Positions 33,401-48,400 are shown, counted from the stretch's first letter. The stretch: DNA of 64,000 nucleotides from Geotrypetes seraphini (GCF_902459505.1 NC_047100.1:36952469-37016468), one strand, 5' to 3'. Program-made: numbers and translations. Notes: a model not told the origin generated them from the letters alone.

Positions 33401-36400
33401 TGCTGTGGCAGGGAGTCCCTTGGGACCCTCGGGGGGTTTTTCTCCTGAATTTTTCTTTTCTTTATGCAGAGCCTATTTTCAGGCGGCTGGGGGTCCCGGT
33501 TGCGCCCAGGGGGTTTCGGGGGGTGGGGTTTCCTCCGCGCTCCCTGCGGCTTTGCCTCTCTCGTCTGACGTGACGTCCCCTCCGCCGCCTCCCTTGTCCA
33601 AGCGTCCGCGGGTGTCGTGGGACGAGAGTTTGTGGTCGGAGGAACGTGTCGGTCTGGAGGAGGACCTGGACCCTTCTGAGGAGTTCCAGGACTCTCTGGA
33701 GGGGACGGAAGCTGGCGGCGGGTTGTCGGATTTCCCGTTCTCCAGTGACGAAGCGTCCGTGGTGCGCCTTTTTCAGAAAGATGAGCTGCCTGACCTTATT
33801 CAGCATGTCTCTTCGGTTTTGCGTTTTGAGGACGCGCCGCCGGAGACTCCGCGTGTGGGGGACCCCCTGTTACGGGGGATCCGTTCCGTTTCCCGCTCTT
33901 TTCCTATGCATCAGGATATTCGGGATATTATTCTGGAGCAGTGGAAAACGCCGGAGACGCCGTTTCGGCTGGCGCGCAGCATGGCTCGCCTGTATCCCAT
34001 TCCTGAAGGGGATCGGGCTACGTTAGCTTCGCCAGTCGTGGATGCGGTGGTCTCGGCAATTTCCAAGCGGCATACCGTGCCTGTTGAGGGCGGTTCTGCC
34101 TTGCGGGACTCTGAGGAGCGCAAATTGGAGAACATCCTTAAGCAAAATTTTCAGGTCTCTGCCTTTGGGGTCCAGGCGGCTATTTGTGGGGGACTGGTCG
34201 CTCGCGCCGTGTTTCGGTGGGCGGAGCGGGTCTTGGATCGAGAGTCTGACGACTGGTCTCTGGTGGATTAGGAGGTAGCGAAGATTGAGATGGAGGCCTC
34301 ATTCCTCTCAGATGCTCTATATGACTTGGTGCGGATCTCGGCTAAGTCTATGGCTTTTGGCGTGGCTGCACGGCGTGTGTTGTGGCTGCGCGCTTGGGCG
34401 GCGGATGCTGCGTCCAAAGCTAAGCTTACTAAATTTCCCTTTCGGGGGTCGTTTTTGTTTGGAGAGGACTTGGATAAGTTGATTCAGACTCTGTCGGACT
34501 CGAAAGTTCCCCGTCTGCCGGAGGACCATGCCCGCCCGGCGTCTCGGGGGGGTGCGGCCCGGGGGCGTTTGCGGGAATTTCGCAAGTATCGCCCTGGGCG
34601 TGGGGCTGCTTCTTTCCAGTCTCCGGGATTTTCCCGGGGTCGGTTCTTCCAGCGCATGCAGCCCTTTCGGGGGGCCCGTCGGGGGGCAGGTAATCCCTCC
34701 GCCGGTTCCCCCGCTTCCCGTCCTGCACAATGACGCCTTGCCGGCGCCCCCTTTGGTTCCGGTGGGGGCCCGGCTGCGCGATTTTTTTCCCCAAATGGGC
34801 CGAGATCACGTCCGATCAGTGGGTCCTGGAGGTGGTGCGGGACGGTTATGCCCTGGAGTTCGCCCGCTCTCTGCCGGATTTTTTCCTCGCTTCTCCATGT
34901 CAGACTCCGGGGAAGACGCAGGCTTTTCGCCAGACCCTTCAGCGCTTGCTGGATCTCAGGGCAGTTGTTCCGGTGCCCCCTCCGGAGTGGGGCACGGGCA
35001 GGTACTCCATTTACTTTGTGGTGCCCAAGAAGGAGGGGACCTTTCGGCCCATCCTCGATTTGAAAGGGGTCAACAGGGCTCTCAAGATTCCCTCTTTCCG
35101 TATGGAAACTCTGCGGTCGGTCATTCTGGCGGTTCAGCCGGGGGAGTTTCTCACTTCTCTCGATCTGACGGAGGCCTACTTGCATGTTCCCATTCGGGCC
35201 TCTCATCAGCGTTTCCTGCGCTTTGCGATCTTGGGTCGGCACTATCAGTTCTGTGCGCTTCCCTTTGGGCTGGCCACGGCTCCTCGGACGTTCACCAAGG
35301 TGATGGTGGTCGTCGCGGCAGCCTTGCGGTCGGAGGGCATCCTGGTACACCCCTACCTGGACGACTGGTTAATTCGGGCAAAGTCGTTGCAGGAAAGCTC
35401 CCGGGTTACTGCTCGGGTGGTGGAGTTTCTCCGGTCGCTGGGCTGGGTGGTCAACCTTTCCAAGAGTCGGTTGGTCCCGGCTCAGCGTCTGGAGTACCTA
35501 GGGGTGCTGTTCGACACCTCCTTGGGGAAGGTCTTCCTCCCAGAGGGCCGGGTGAGCAAATTGCAATCTCAGATTCGCCTGCTTTTGGCGTCCCGGTGTC
35601 CTCGGGCGCAAGATTTCCTCCAGGTCTTGGGGTCGATGGCGGCGTCCCTGGACGTGGTGAGGTGGGCGCGGGCCCACATGCGTCCTCTCCAGTATGCTCT
35701 GCTCCGGAGGTGGTCTCCTCAGAGGCACGGGATGGATGTTCCGGTTCCCCTGCGAGGCTTGGCGCGCTGCAGTCTGCGTTGGTGGCTCCAGACCCCTCAC
35801 CTAGTTCAGGGGGTGGGTCTGGATCTCCCGCAGTGGACGGTGCTCCTGACGGATGCGAGTCTCCTGGGTTGGGGGGCTCAGTGTTTGGGTCACTCAGCTC
35901 AGGGCACCTGGTCCGCGGAGGAGGCCGCCTGGTCAATCAACGTGTTGGAGACCAGAGCGGTCCGTCTGGCGCTGTTGGCTTTCCACTCCCTGTTGCTGGG
36001 CAAGTCGGTCAGAGTGCTGTCGGACAATGCCACGGCGGTGGCTTATGTCAATCGTCAGGGGGGCACCAAGAGCACTCAGGTGGCGCAGGAGGCGGCTCTG
36101 CTCATGGTTTGGGCGGAGTCCCATCTGCTGGACCTCTCGGCCTCTCATATAGCCGGAGTAGAAAATGTTCAGGCAGACTTCCTCAGTCGTCACTTCCTAG
36201 ATCCAGGAGAGTGGTGTCTCGGCGCCGAGGCGTTTCAGTTGATAGTGCAGGCTTGGGGGCAGCCCCTGATGGACCTGATGGCCACGGGTGGCAACGCCAA
36301 AGTGCCCCGCTTCTTCAGTCGTCGCAGGGACGGTCTGGCCGAGGGTCTGGATGCTCTGGTCCAGCAGTGACCAATGGAGGGGCTGTTGTATGTGTTCCCT

Positions 36401-39400
36401 CCTTGGCCGCTGGTGGGCAGAGTGCTTCTTCGCATTGTTCACCATCCGGGTTTGGTGGTGCTGGTGGCGCCGGATTGGCCTCGCCGTCCGTGGTATGCGG
36501 ATCTGGTGAGGCACCTGGTAGCGGATCCTCTTCCTCTGCCTCTCTCGGACGACCTTCTGATGCAGGGTCCCATTCCCATGTTCGACCCGTCTCCCTTCTG
36601 TCTTACGGCGTGGCTCTTGAGAGGGGTCGCCTTAGCAAGAAGGGATATTCAGACAAGGTGATCTCTACACTGTTGGGGTCCCGGAGGCTTTCTACCTCTC
36701 GGGCTTATGTGCGGGTTTGGCGTCTATTTGAGGAATGGTGTCGGGCGCGGGGAGTGACCTCTTTTCGCGCTTCTCTGCCTAACATTCTAGAGTTCTTGCA
36801 GGATGGCCTGGATAGAGGCCTGGCTTGGTCTTCTCTCCGGGTTCACCTTGCGGCCCTGTCGGCTTTTCGAGGGTTGGTGTCAGGTCAGCGTTTATCGGCT
36901 CTTCCTGATGTGATTCGGTTTTTGCGGGCGGCCAAGTTGCTTAGGCCTCCCCTACGACCCTCGGTTCTCTCTTGGGATCTTAATCTGGTTCTCTCTGTTT
37001 TGGTGCGTCCGCCTTTCGAGCCCTTGGACGACTGTTCTTTGAAGGACCTTACTTTGAAGGCGGTCTTTTTGGTGGCCATTACGTCTGCTAGGCGTGTTTC
37101 TGAGCTACAGGCTTTCTCTTGTAGGGCTCCCTTCTTGGAGTTTTCTAGGGAGCGGGTCGTCTTGCGGCCTGTTCCTTCCTTTCTGCCGAAGGTTGTTTCT
37201 CCTTTTCATGTCAATCAATCGGTGGTTCTCCCGGTCTTGGGTGGTCGGGAGGGCTCTTCTGAGCAACGGCAGCTGCGCAAGTTGGATGTCGGTCGGGTCC
37301 TTCGCTTTTATGTGCAGCGGACCCAGGAATTCCGGAAGTCCGATCATCTCTTTGTCCTCCTGGCGGGTCCTCGTCGGGGAGCTGGCGCTTCTAAGGCGAC
37401 TATTGCGCGCTGGATCAAGGAGACGATTGCTTCCGCTTATCTTCTGAAACAGCAGCCGGTTCCGGAGTTTCTCAAGGCTCATTCCACTCGGGGTCAGGCG
37501 GCTTCTTGGGCTGAGTCGTCGCTCGTGCCTCCAGTGGATATTTGTAAGGCTGCGGTTTGGTCCTCCTTGCATTCCTTTGTTCGTCATTATCGGGTTGATG
37601 TGCAGGCGCGTCGGGACGCGGTGTTCGGTGAGCGTGTACTGGTATCGGCCCTTCGGGGGTCCCGCCCGTGAGAGGGACTGCTTTGGTACGTCCCATTCGT
37701 AAAGTTAACCTCTACTGGTCTGGAGAGTGCTAAAGAAGGAGAAATTAGGTTCTTACCTGCTAATTTACTTTCTTTTAGCTTCTCCAGACCAGTAGAGGTC
37801 CCCACCCTGTCTGTTGTTGTTGTTGTTGGGGCTGTTGCGCGGGCAGTTTTTGGTTTTTGCTGCGGGTTCTAGTATTTTTCTAGGGCCGGGGAGAATTGAA
37901 GAACAGCGGCTGTGGCTCGGCTGGCTTAGCTGGCGAGCTGTGGGGACATTCTTCCTTCGGGAATTTCTCCTCTGCATTTTCCAACAGCATTTTGGGTATG
38001 TTATTTGTTACTCCTTTCGGAGTGTTGTTTTTTCTCTCTGTTTTTTTCCAGTTCTTGGTTCTGCTTGGCTATTCGGCAGACTGAGGGAAATAGAGAGGAG
38101 GGGCTAGGATATACTGTCCCAAAGTTTTGTTTTCAGTCTCCACCTGCTGGTCATGATTAGATATATACCCATTCGTAAAGTTAACCTCTACTGGTCTGGA
38201 GAAGCTAAAAGAAAGTAAATTAGCAGGTAAGAACCTAATTTCTCCTTTTTCATGGAGTTTTGAAAGACAATGGGGTCCTTTACTAAGGTGTGTTAGCTGA
38301 ATTATATTCTATGGACGCATTTAACGCATGTTAAATTGGCTAGCACGCCTTAGTAAAAGAGGGGAAAGATGACTGTATTTAAAAATCAGCATTTATTTTT
38401 TCCTATTTATACATTAAACATAAATTTGCCCACCAGAATGTAAAGTTAAGACGGTTCCAATTTTTCTAGTTGCGCGTAATCAACTGTACAGCTGTACCCG
38501 TCATAATTAAGTAGAGTCGCCTTTTATATTTATTTAAGGGATCCTTAACATGCAAACAAGAGATGTTTACAGGGTTTTAATGATGTAATATTGTGTTCTT
38601 GATGTTAGATGGAAAAATGAATAAAGAATTTGAAAAAAAACCCCCAAAAACATGCAACAACAGTTCCACATATCACTGCCTCATAAGTCAAAGGGATCGC
38701 AGACTCTAAAATATTTTTAATATGTCCCCAAATCGACTTCCAAAAACTCAGAATCATAGGACAATAAAACAGTAAGTGATCCAATGTTCCTATGTCTAGA
38801 TGACAGTGCCACATCTATTAGACCTAGAATTATCCAACTTATCCAATGTATATATTCTCATCTTGTCATTCCATGAAAACCCCCTATAATCTTCAAATCG
38901 TGACCTTAGAATTACAGGGTTCTAAGTGACAATTTTCAGTATTTTTAACTCCGATGACTTCCGGGTTCTATCTGACATGTAGATGTTACAACACTCGCGA
39001 GGATTTATTGCAACTTAACCGTTCCTTCATTTCATAAGAAATTACATGGTTCTATGTACAGAAATTAGTCTATGCATGGGATTATAAGGTTCTAACTGCG
39101 AGAATGACTTTTTTGGCACAGTTAGAACCATGTAATTCTAAGGTGGTGACCTCTCCTTGTCCCGTGATTGAGTTCTAATTCAATGCAGTTCTCAACTGTC
39201 CAGTTTTAACTCATTTTGTATACGGAGAAACAACTTCTTCCAATATTCTTAAACAAAATTGTTGTAATATGTTGCAATCTGTTTCCCCCAAAAGTCCTTG
39301 TTTAATCATATCGCCACTTTATAGTCCCGCTCAACACCAGTCTGTGTTTCGCCTGTCGGCGTCTTCAGGAGCTGAGACCAGAATGGGAGTCATTCAGGGT

Positions 39401-42400
39401 GCATTTTATGCCTAAAACATCAATTTAATTTATTTCTAGTTATCTACATTATAAATATTTATGATCGCATTATTTAAACTGTACCTTCCCTTCTACTTGT
39501 ATTTTTCATCGGCAGATGACAAAGACAGGTAATATCCTCCATGTCACCAGTATTTTACGTCTTAAACTCCTGCTTTGATTTTATATCCTCCCTCTACTTG
39601 CTCCTGGCGTTTTTCATAGAATGGTAAGATGAGAATATATATATAGTAATTAAAAATATGTTATTGCAATTAAGAGAACACTATTAAAGTAGCTTTGTTG
39701 TTTTTTGTAAGGATGCATAAGCAGTTATGTCTATAAAATAGACTGGAAATAGTTTGTACCTGGCCTTTACAGATAGACAGCCTGTCATAAAATATGCCAA
39801 CTCTTATATCAATGTTTTTTCCTCATTGAGAAATAGTAAACTGCAGTTTTTTAATTTATCGACCGTATGTAGCTTTAGAGATGAAAAGGAAGGATTTATA
39901 TATTCAACTAGCTGCCAAAGAGTGTAATATCTTCCTGGTGGTACTTTAGTTTGTAATAAAGATACCAACAAATATTTGCACCTTCTTTAGCTTTATGCTG
40001 TCTACGCTTTGCTTTTTGTCTTTCAGAGAGGACCTGTACAGTAGGACCCTGGCAGGCAGTATCACAACCCCACCTCTGCTAATTGTGTTTTACAAGAAGC
40101 ATTCAGTCTTAGACCCAATGTGGCATGTCAGACATCTGGGTAAGTGCAACCTCTTTGCCTCTTGATATTCCCCACCTTTTGAGTCATGTGGTATTAGCAC
40201 TCACGTTTTTACGGTGGGCTGAGCGGATCACGAAGTAGAATAAAGAACATTCTGCATCTACTGGGCTTTTCTGTCCGTCTCCTCCTCGGAGACTGATAGT
40301 GCCAGTACTGCATCGGGTGTAGAAAGAGGTGAAATCCTCTTGCATCAGTAAATGATCCTAGCCCCTTGGTTATTATTGCATTGCCCCCGATACCATTGAG
40401 AATGAGTGCTCTTCTCTGTGGGAATGCTTTAGAGAAGGAATGGCAGCTATCGAGCAGTTTCTGCTGCTGGAATCGAGTGATAAAACTTTTTGCCTTTGCT
40501 TCACATTCAACTTCAGAATCTGGTGCTGACGCAGTGGAATATTCTGTTTGCGTCAAGACAGGATTTCAGTGAGGGTCAGGCCACATGGCATCTTCTGATG
40601 ATCAACCTCAAGGAGACCGCTATATCCTTGATATTGATGCATCCCCAGCATCCAGTGCAGCTCCAGGACAGAAAATTAACATTTAGCAATGACTACAGAG
40701 AGAGTGTGGCACAGCCTCAGCACCCTGAGGTTGTGGGTTCAGACCCACGCTGCTCCTTGTGACCCTGGGGAAGCAATTCCTCCCCCCTTCCCCCCCATTT
40801 ATAGAATCAGGCCCTTATTTTGTAACTAGACTCCGGGGAATGGCTTTCTTTCTTTTTCTATCCTGTCCTCCCCAAAGAGCTCAGGATGGGTTTCAGGTTA
40901 ACATACATAATATAAAATAAACAGGTTTCATTTTGCCATAGTTACAGTACAAGTTTTTATCATAACTCAACACATTCTAGGGATCTCATACCAGTATCTG
41001 TTTTTTTTTTTGTTTTTTTTTAAATATTTTATTTATAAATTTTTCATTCTTACAATATTTTAATTGTACATAAAAACTTCAAATAATACATGAGAAATTG
41101 TGACTACAAATAATTCATTTATCACATAAAATATATCCCTTCCATTTTTCCCAATACTTAAATCCATATATAATATAATATACATTCCCCTCCCTTCCCC
41201 ATTCTAATATAATCATTATTGTGTTAATTTATTTATTAATTTTCTATTCTTACATCAATTAATTCATATATAATATAATTAATTATTTCATAACACTTAT
41301 AGTTATAATCAATATATCATATCATAAATAATAAATCCAAAATTTATATAAGTCCCTCCCCATTCCTATATATTTATTACAAATGTGCTAAGAAATCTGA
41401 TCAGTAGAATAATTAGTCAATGGTTGCCATATTTTCATAAAATTATGACGATTCCCTTGTTGTAACGCTATTATTTTTTCCATTTTGTATATTTGACAGA
41501 CAGAGTTCCACCAGAATGTATAATTTAATTTGGTATAGTCCTTCCAGTTTTGAGTTATTTGTTGCATGGCGACTCCTGTCAATATTAATAGCAGCTTATT
41601 ATTATCTGTTGAGATCGGACTCTGAGTTCTCATTGCAGTGCCAAATAGTATGGTGTCATATGAGAGTCCTACATGATTTTCTAATAACTTATTAATTTGG
41701 GGCCAAATTAAATTCCAAAAGGTATTTACACAGGGACAGAAAAAAATTAAATGATCTAGCGTCCCTACTTCTATTCTACAATGCCAGCATCTATTGGATC
41801 TAGTACTATCTATCTTTTGCAGGCGCGTAGGGGTCCATAACACTCTATGTAACAAGAACATCCATGTTTGATTCATAGATTCTGACCTTGTAGACCTTAA
41901 TCTCCAGGACCAAAATCGTGGCCATTGAGAAGCAGAAATTGTCTGTCCAATCTCAATACTCCAAATATCCCTAAGTCCAGTTTTCTTTTTTTTATTTAAA
42001 AATCCATATAACAATTTATACCATTTTGCGGCTTGGTGACCCAAAAAATCCGCCTGGAAACATAAAACCTGCAGACTATATTGAGTATTAAGATCTTTCC
42101 ACTCAGGGAACCCTGCTTGAATGGCCTGCTTCAATTGCATCCATTTAAAATAATGTGTTTTATTTAAACCAAATTTATTTTGCAATTGTGAAAAACTAAG
42201 CATTGATCCTTCTGAAATGACATCATTCAATGTTCGTATACCTGTAGTTATCCATTGTTTCCAGACGATCTTAAATCCGCCAATCCTGATCCTGGAGTTT
42301 ACCCAAATAGATTGATTTAGTGATTTAGCTATTGGATCTGGTGATAGATTACCGATATATCTTAATGTTTTCCAAGTATCTAATAAAATTATGTTATCTT

Positions 42401-45400
42401 TGTATCTTCTGGCATTGTTATGCTAATTAAATGTTCTAAATGTAATGGGAACAGGAGCCGCCATTCTAAATATAACCAATCTGGTACATTCTCCATGAGA
42501 TCTGGGAGGATCCAATACATACCCTGTCTTAGAATATAGGCTTGATGGTACCTATAAAAATTTGGGAAATTTACCCCTCCCTCCACAATTGGTCTTTGTA
42601 AAGATACTAAAGCAATTCTGGGTCTTTTCCCAAACCAAACAAATTTTGTAAGAATATTGTTTAACTTTTTATAAAATGACCCCTGAAAAAATATTGGTAT
42701 CATACTCATTTGATAACAAACCACAGGCAATATCATCATTTTAATAGTTTGAACTCTTCCCCACCAAGAAAGATGTAAAGGATTCCATTGCTCACACATT
42801 TCTGTTATTTTTCTTAATAAAAGTTTTTCATTTTCTTTGACTGTATCTTCAATAGTATTTTTGATAATAATTCCTAAGTATTTTAAACCATCATCTTTCC
42901 AGATAAATGAATATGAATCAAATAATCCTTTGGTACAATGAACATTAATTGGAAGAACTTCAGATTTACTCCAATTAATTTTATATCCAGAAAATTTACC
43001 AAATTTCTCTAACAGATTAAGCAAACATGGAATAGTATTCCCCGGTTCTCTTAAATATAATAAAATATCATCTGCATAAGCAGAAAGTTTAAATTCCCAG
43101 TTGGAGAATGGGATTCCTTTTATCTCCTTAGTTTGATTAATTGCAATTAATAAGGGTTCCAGAACAACATGAAAAAGTAAGGGAGACAAAGGACATCCTT
43201 GTCTAACTCCCCTACGCAAGTTAAATCTATCTGATAAATTATTATTAATATATAATCTTGCACCAGGAGAGTTATACAATGTCTGAATCATTTTAATAAA
43301 ACCGGGGCCTATATCAAACCATTCTAAAGCTTGATACATAAAACTCCATTCCACTCTATCAAAAGCTTTTTCTGCATCTAAAGATACTAGAAAAGCTGGA
43401 TCATTAATATTTTTTGCTAAATTTAATGAATGAAATGCTAGTCTAGTATTATTTGATGATTGTCTTTTAGCAATAAATCCTGTTTGGTGTACATCAATAA
43501 AAAAAGGAAAAGCTTTTGCCAATCTTATTGCTAATACTTTAGCAATCACTTTACTATCCACATTTAATAAAGAGATAGGCCTGTAATTTGAAACCAAAGT
43601 AGGATCCCTGTTTGGTTTTGGTAAGACTATAATTATTGAATCAGCCATAGTACCTGATATATTTCCATTATTCATTTGATATTGATACAAATTTAATAGA
43701 TATGGTAAAATAATGTTTTGAAATGATTTATAAAATTCAACAGTATAGCCATCACCACCCGGAGCAGATCCAACTCTAAGAGACTTCAATGCTGATTCTA
43801 TTTCTTTTAAAGATATAGGTTCTTCTAAACTTCTTTTTATATGATCCGGAATATTTTGTCCAATAAATGAATTTAAGAAATTTGATCCATCTTGTTCTTT
43901 ATTTTCATAAGATTCAGATGAAAAAGAGCTAGAACTTTGCAGCGCACGAAGATGGCTGGGTAGAGGATTAGCTCTGTTGTGACAGGCAAATTTTATTAAG
44001 ATTTTGGCAGTTAAAATTAAAGAAAAGTGAAGGAAAAGAGAGAATTTGAAGTAAGAAATGGCTTCGGGTAAAACTAGTAAAAGTAATCCGGTGAATTCAG
44101 GAGCAGGAAGTAAAAAAAGAACAAAAATTGATTCGGTATCCCCGACAGCGGTCCCTTTGCCTCAGGAAGAAATTGATAACAGTGATTTGATGAATGAACT
44201 TCAGAAAATTAAAGAAATAGTAAGCGATAATGCTAAAAATATAAAAGATGTGAAGAAGGAAATAGAGAGTCTGACAAATAGAATGCAGGCAGTTGACTTC
44301 AAAATTGAGCAGTTAGAAAAGCATGCTGAGAAATCTGAGGCAGAGATGCTGGTGTGTAAAAAAGATCACAGAGAAATAGAGGCATTGAAAAAGGATTTTG
44401 AAGACTTATCAAATCGTGAAAGAAGGAATAATTTGCGTCTGATTGGGATACCTGAGGGGATTGAGCAGAATGATCCTATTCAATTTGTGACTAATTTTAT
44501 CCCAAAGATCTTGCCATTTAAAAGTTCTTTTCCTTTGGAGATAGAAAGAGCACATCGGATACCGATGAAAAGATCAAATAGTCAGAAGGGTCCCCGTCCA
44601 ATAATCTTTAAGCTGCTAAGACATCAGCAGGTGATAGAGATTATAAAGCTGGCTAAAACAAATAAGGATCTTAAATGCCAGGATTCTAAGATTTTTATAG
44701 TACCTGACTTTGCAAAAGCTACTGCCTACAGAAGAAAACAGCTTTTGGATTTAAGACCTAAACTGAGAGCAATGGGAGCAAGATATGGATTGATATACCC
44801 TGCTATTATGAGGGTAATTTATGAGAATAAAACTTATAATTTTGAAGAAGCAGGCAAATTACAGGAATTTCTAGATCAATATAATTTGCCTATGGTTTCA
44901 TGAAAGTATTTAGAAAATGTAATAAATAATATACTTAGATTATTTTTGGTTTATATTTTTGAATGAAAATTGAAAGATATTTTATAAAGAAGGAAAAAGT
45001 GAAAAAAAAAAAAATAGAAAAGGAGAAAAATATTTTCTAGAAAATTGTTGAGGTTAGATTAAAGGGGGATCAACATTTCAAACAAGATTTAAAGAATAGA
45101 AATGAAAATTTTAAAGAGACAATAAGAAAAGAAGAAAAGAAGATTTTGACAAGGTAATAAGAGGGATGGAGCATATAGGAAGTGAAAAAAATATGAGGAA
45201 CAATTATAAGATTTGGATGGTTTCTTAATGTGAGTTTATAATTTGCATTTGAGCGTGACTGAGATAATAATATGAGGACACAAAAATGCTGCATTGGAGA
45301 AATGTGGAAACTTAGAATATAATAAGATGAAAAATACAAAAGACTACTGATGTAAAGAGAAGAAGATGTGAAGATAGACTGATGGAAATGACTTGAGCAT

Positions 45401-48400
45401 TATTTAGATTTACAATTTGCATCTGAAATTGACTGAGATATAAGGATGATGTTGCAAAAATACTTTATTGGAGAAAGATGAAATAGCAATCTGCAAGAAG
45501 ATGGAATAAGAGACTGAAACAGCAGGATGAAGATGTACAAGTGTTACAGTTGTGCAGAATGGAGAATAGACTGTAATAGATTGAAGATGCAATGAAAATT
45601 AATGAGAGTTTTAAAAAATATGAGGTCTGCTTGGTTGAAATGTTTGATCCTTCTTTTGATGTAAGGTTAAAAAAAAAAAAAATGAATATTATAGGATGGA
45701 GTGATGTATGTTCCATTGAAGTTGTGAGAAACTTAGGTTAGACAAAATAAATAAATAAAATAATAATATTAATCTTGGGGGGGTATATATTGTAAGAAAT
45801 GGTTTCCGAAATATTGGGTATATACTTTTATAAATATATTAGAGGTATAGGATGGAAGAATGTTTGGAAATTTGAATGAGAGGGGAAGTATATAATAAAG
45901 AATTATAGTAAATATAGGTATTTAGGGTATTGAAGAATGGATTGACTGCAGGATAATTTAGTGTTGGTTGTTTGAAAGATTAGAGAAAGAAAAATGAGTA
46001 TGTTATTGCCTGTGGGGAGTTTATTTTTGCTCAGTAATATGTGCGTTTCGAAGTTTGCATTTGTGTTAGGGGAGGGGAGGGTGGGGGATGGGAATAGGGG
46101 GGATGGGGAAAGAGGGGAGGGGGGAGACTCATATATTGGTTTAAGGAAAAAGAAAAAATGTATATTTTATGTTTGAGTGGATTATATATGTATTTTATAT
46201 TTTATTTGTAAAATGGGTTTTAAAATTTTTTCTTTGAATGTAAATGGCCTTAATCACCCTATAAAAAGGAAAAAGGTATTGGAATATATTAAACAACAAA
46301 ATATAGATATATGTTTCTTGCAAGAGACACATTTGTCTGGAACAGAGTCTATGAAGCTGACAGATAAGTGGATAAAACAATGTTTATTTGCACCAGCGGT
46401 AAAAAAGAAGGCAGGAGTAGCAATATTGATTAATAAAAAATGTTCAGCAACATTTAATATGGTAAAGGCAGATCCTCAAGGAAGGTGGGTACTTGTTGAC
46501 ATGAGCATGGGCAGTAATACAATGGCGTTACTAAATATATATGCACCTAATTCGAATCAAAGTGAATTCTTTAAATCTCTACAACAATTAGTTTTACCAC
46601 TGGCTACTACTAATTTAGTGGTGGCTGGGGATTTCAATGCTGTTATAGATCCAATAATGGATAAAAAGCCTAGTAGAATTATGAAATCAATGGGATTAGA
46701 AAATTTGATACAAGCATGTAATTTGAAAGATATATGGCGTATTCTTCATTTTAATGATCGGGAATTTACATTTTGTTCACATGTTCATCAATCATTTTCA
46801 AGAATTGATTATATTTTTGTTTCAGATCAGATGGTACAGCAAGTTGTAAAAGCTGACATAGAACCAATAGTAATATCTGATCATGGTGGTGTGTGGATAG
46901 AAGTTAACTTATTAGATCAAGATAATTCCAAACCTGTATGGAGGTTTGATAATACTTTGCTTGCTGATTCTAAATTTTGCACTGAATTTCAGATAAAAAT
47001 GAATGAATATTTCAGACTTAATGACCTAGAGGAAATGTCGATTGGAATATTATGGGATGCTTTCAAAGCAACTATGAGAGGACAAATTATATCATATTCT
47101 GCGTATAAAAAGAAACAGATAAGAAAGCAATTTGCAAATTTGGAAAAAGAAATTAAAAATTTGGAATTAAAATTGGTTAATAAATGGGAACAAGAGACAT
47201 TTCAATTATTGTTAAAAAAAAAATGTGAATATAATGAAATTTCCTCTGGATTAGTAAGGAAAGATATTTTTGCTCAGCAAACGATGTATTATGGTAGTGC
47301 AAATAAGGCTGGAAGATTATTGGCAAATTATTTAAAAGCAAAGAAAAGAAAGGAGAAAATAAGCATAATTAAGGATGAATTAGGACATTCTCATTCTCAA
47401 ATTGGAAATATATTAAAACAATTTTTAAAATATTATAAGTCACTGTATTCTTCTGAGTCTTATTTAGATAAAGAGAAAGATGGGTTGGATTTTTTGAGTT
47501 TAGTTAAAGGACCTAAGGTTCCTGATCATATAAAAGGAAGTTTAGATAAACCTATATCATTAAAAGAGTTACAAATGGCATTGAAATCCCTTAGAGTTGG
47601 GACCGCTCCAGGTGGAGATGGATTTACAGTGGAGTTTTATAAAGAATTTCAAATTTCCCTTTTACCATATTTATTAAAACTATATCAGGACCAACTGAAT
47701 AAAGGTTGTATATCAGGCACTATGGCAGAATCTTTAACTATTGTTTTGCCAAAGCCAAATAAAGATCCAACATTGGTGTCAAATTACAGGCCTATATCTT
47801 TAATAAATGTAGATGGTAAAATATTAGCTAAGATTTTAGCATTAAGATTGGCTAAAGCTCTTCCGCATATAATAGGAATAAATCAAACTGGATTTGTTGC
47901 TCAAAGACACTCTTCAAATAATACTAGACTGGCATTTCAGATGTATTATTTAACAAGACAAATTAATGATCCGGCTTTTTCAGTATCACTAGATGCTGAG
48001 AAGGCTTTTGATCGTGTAGAATGGAATTTCATGTATCAAGCTATGGAATGGTTTGGTATTGGATCTGGATTTATACAAATGATTCAAGCACTGTATAGCT
48101 CCCCAACTGCTCGTTTATACATAAATAATAATTTTTCAGATGCTTTTAAATTGCAGAGGGGAGTTAGACAGGGTTGTCCATTATCTCCTTTGCTCTTTGA
48201 TATAGTTCTTGAACCCTTGTTGTTAGCTATTCAACAGGCAAAGGACATAGAGGGTATTCCATGTGCTGGAGTGGAATATAAAGTATCCGCTTATGCAGAT
48301 GATATATTGCTTCATTTGAGGAATCCGGAAACAACAATTCCATGTCTACTGGAGATAATAGATACATTTGGAAAATTCTCAGGATACAAAATAAATTGGA

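Noticed and set aside
34317-37805. Long antisense frames opposite the DIRS element
   Set aside because: They mirror GC-rich coding sequence on the plus strand and show no family similarity.
40209-40762. Frames of 68-115 codons in GLT8D1 intron 8
   Set aside because: No conserved peptide, several overlapping frames on both strands, and a SINE fragment at the end.
46177-46212. A 12-codon N-terminal extension of the L1 copy C ORF2
   Set aside because: The homologous copies A and B start at the equivalent of 46213, and the extra residues are unrelated.
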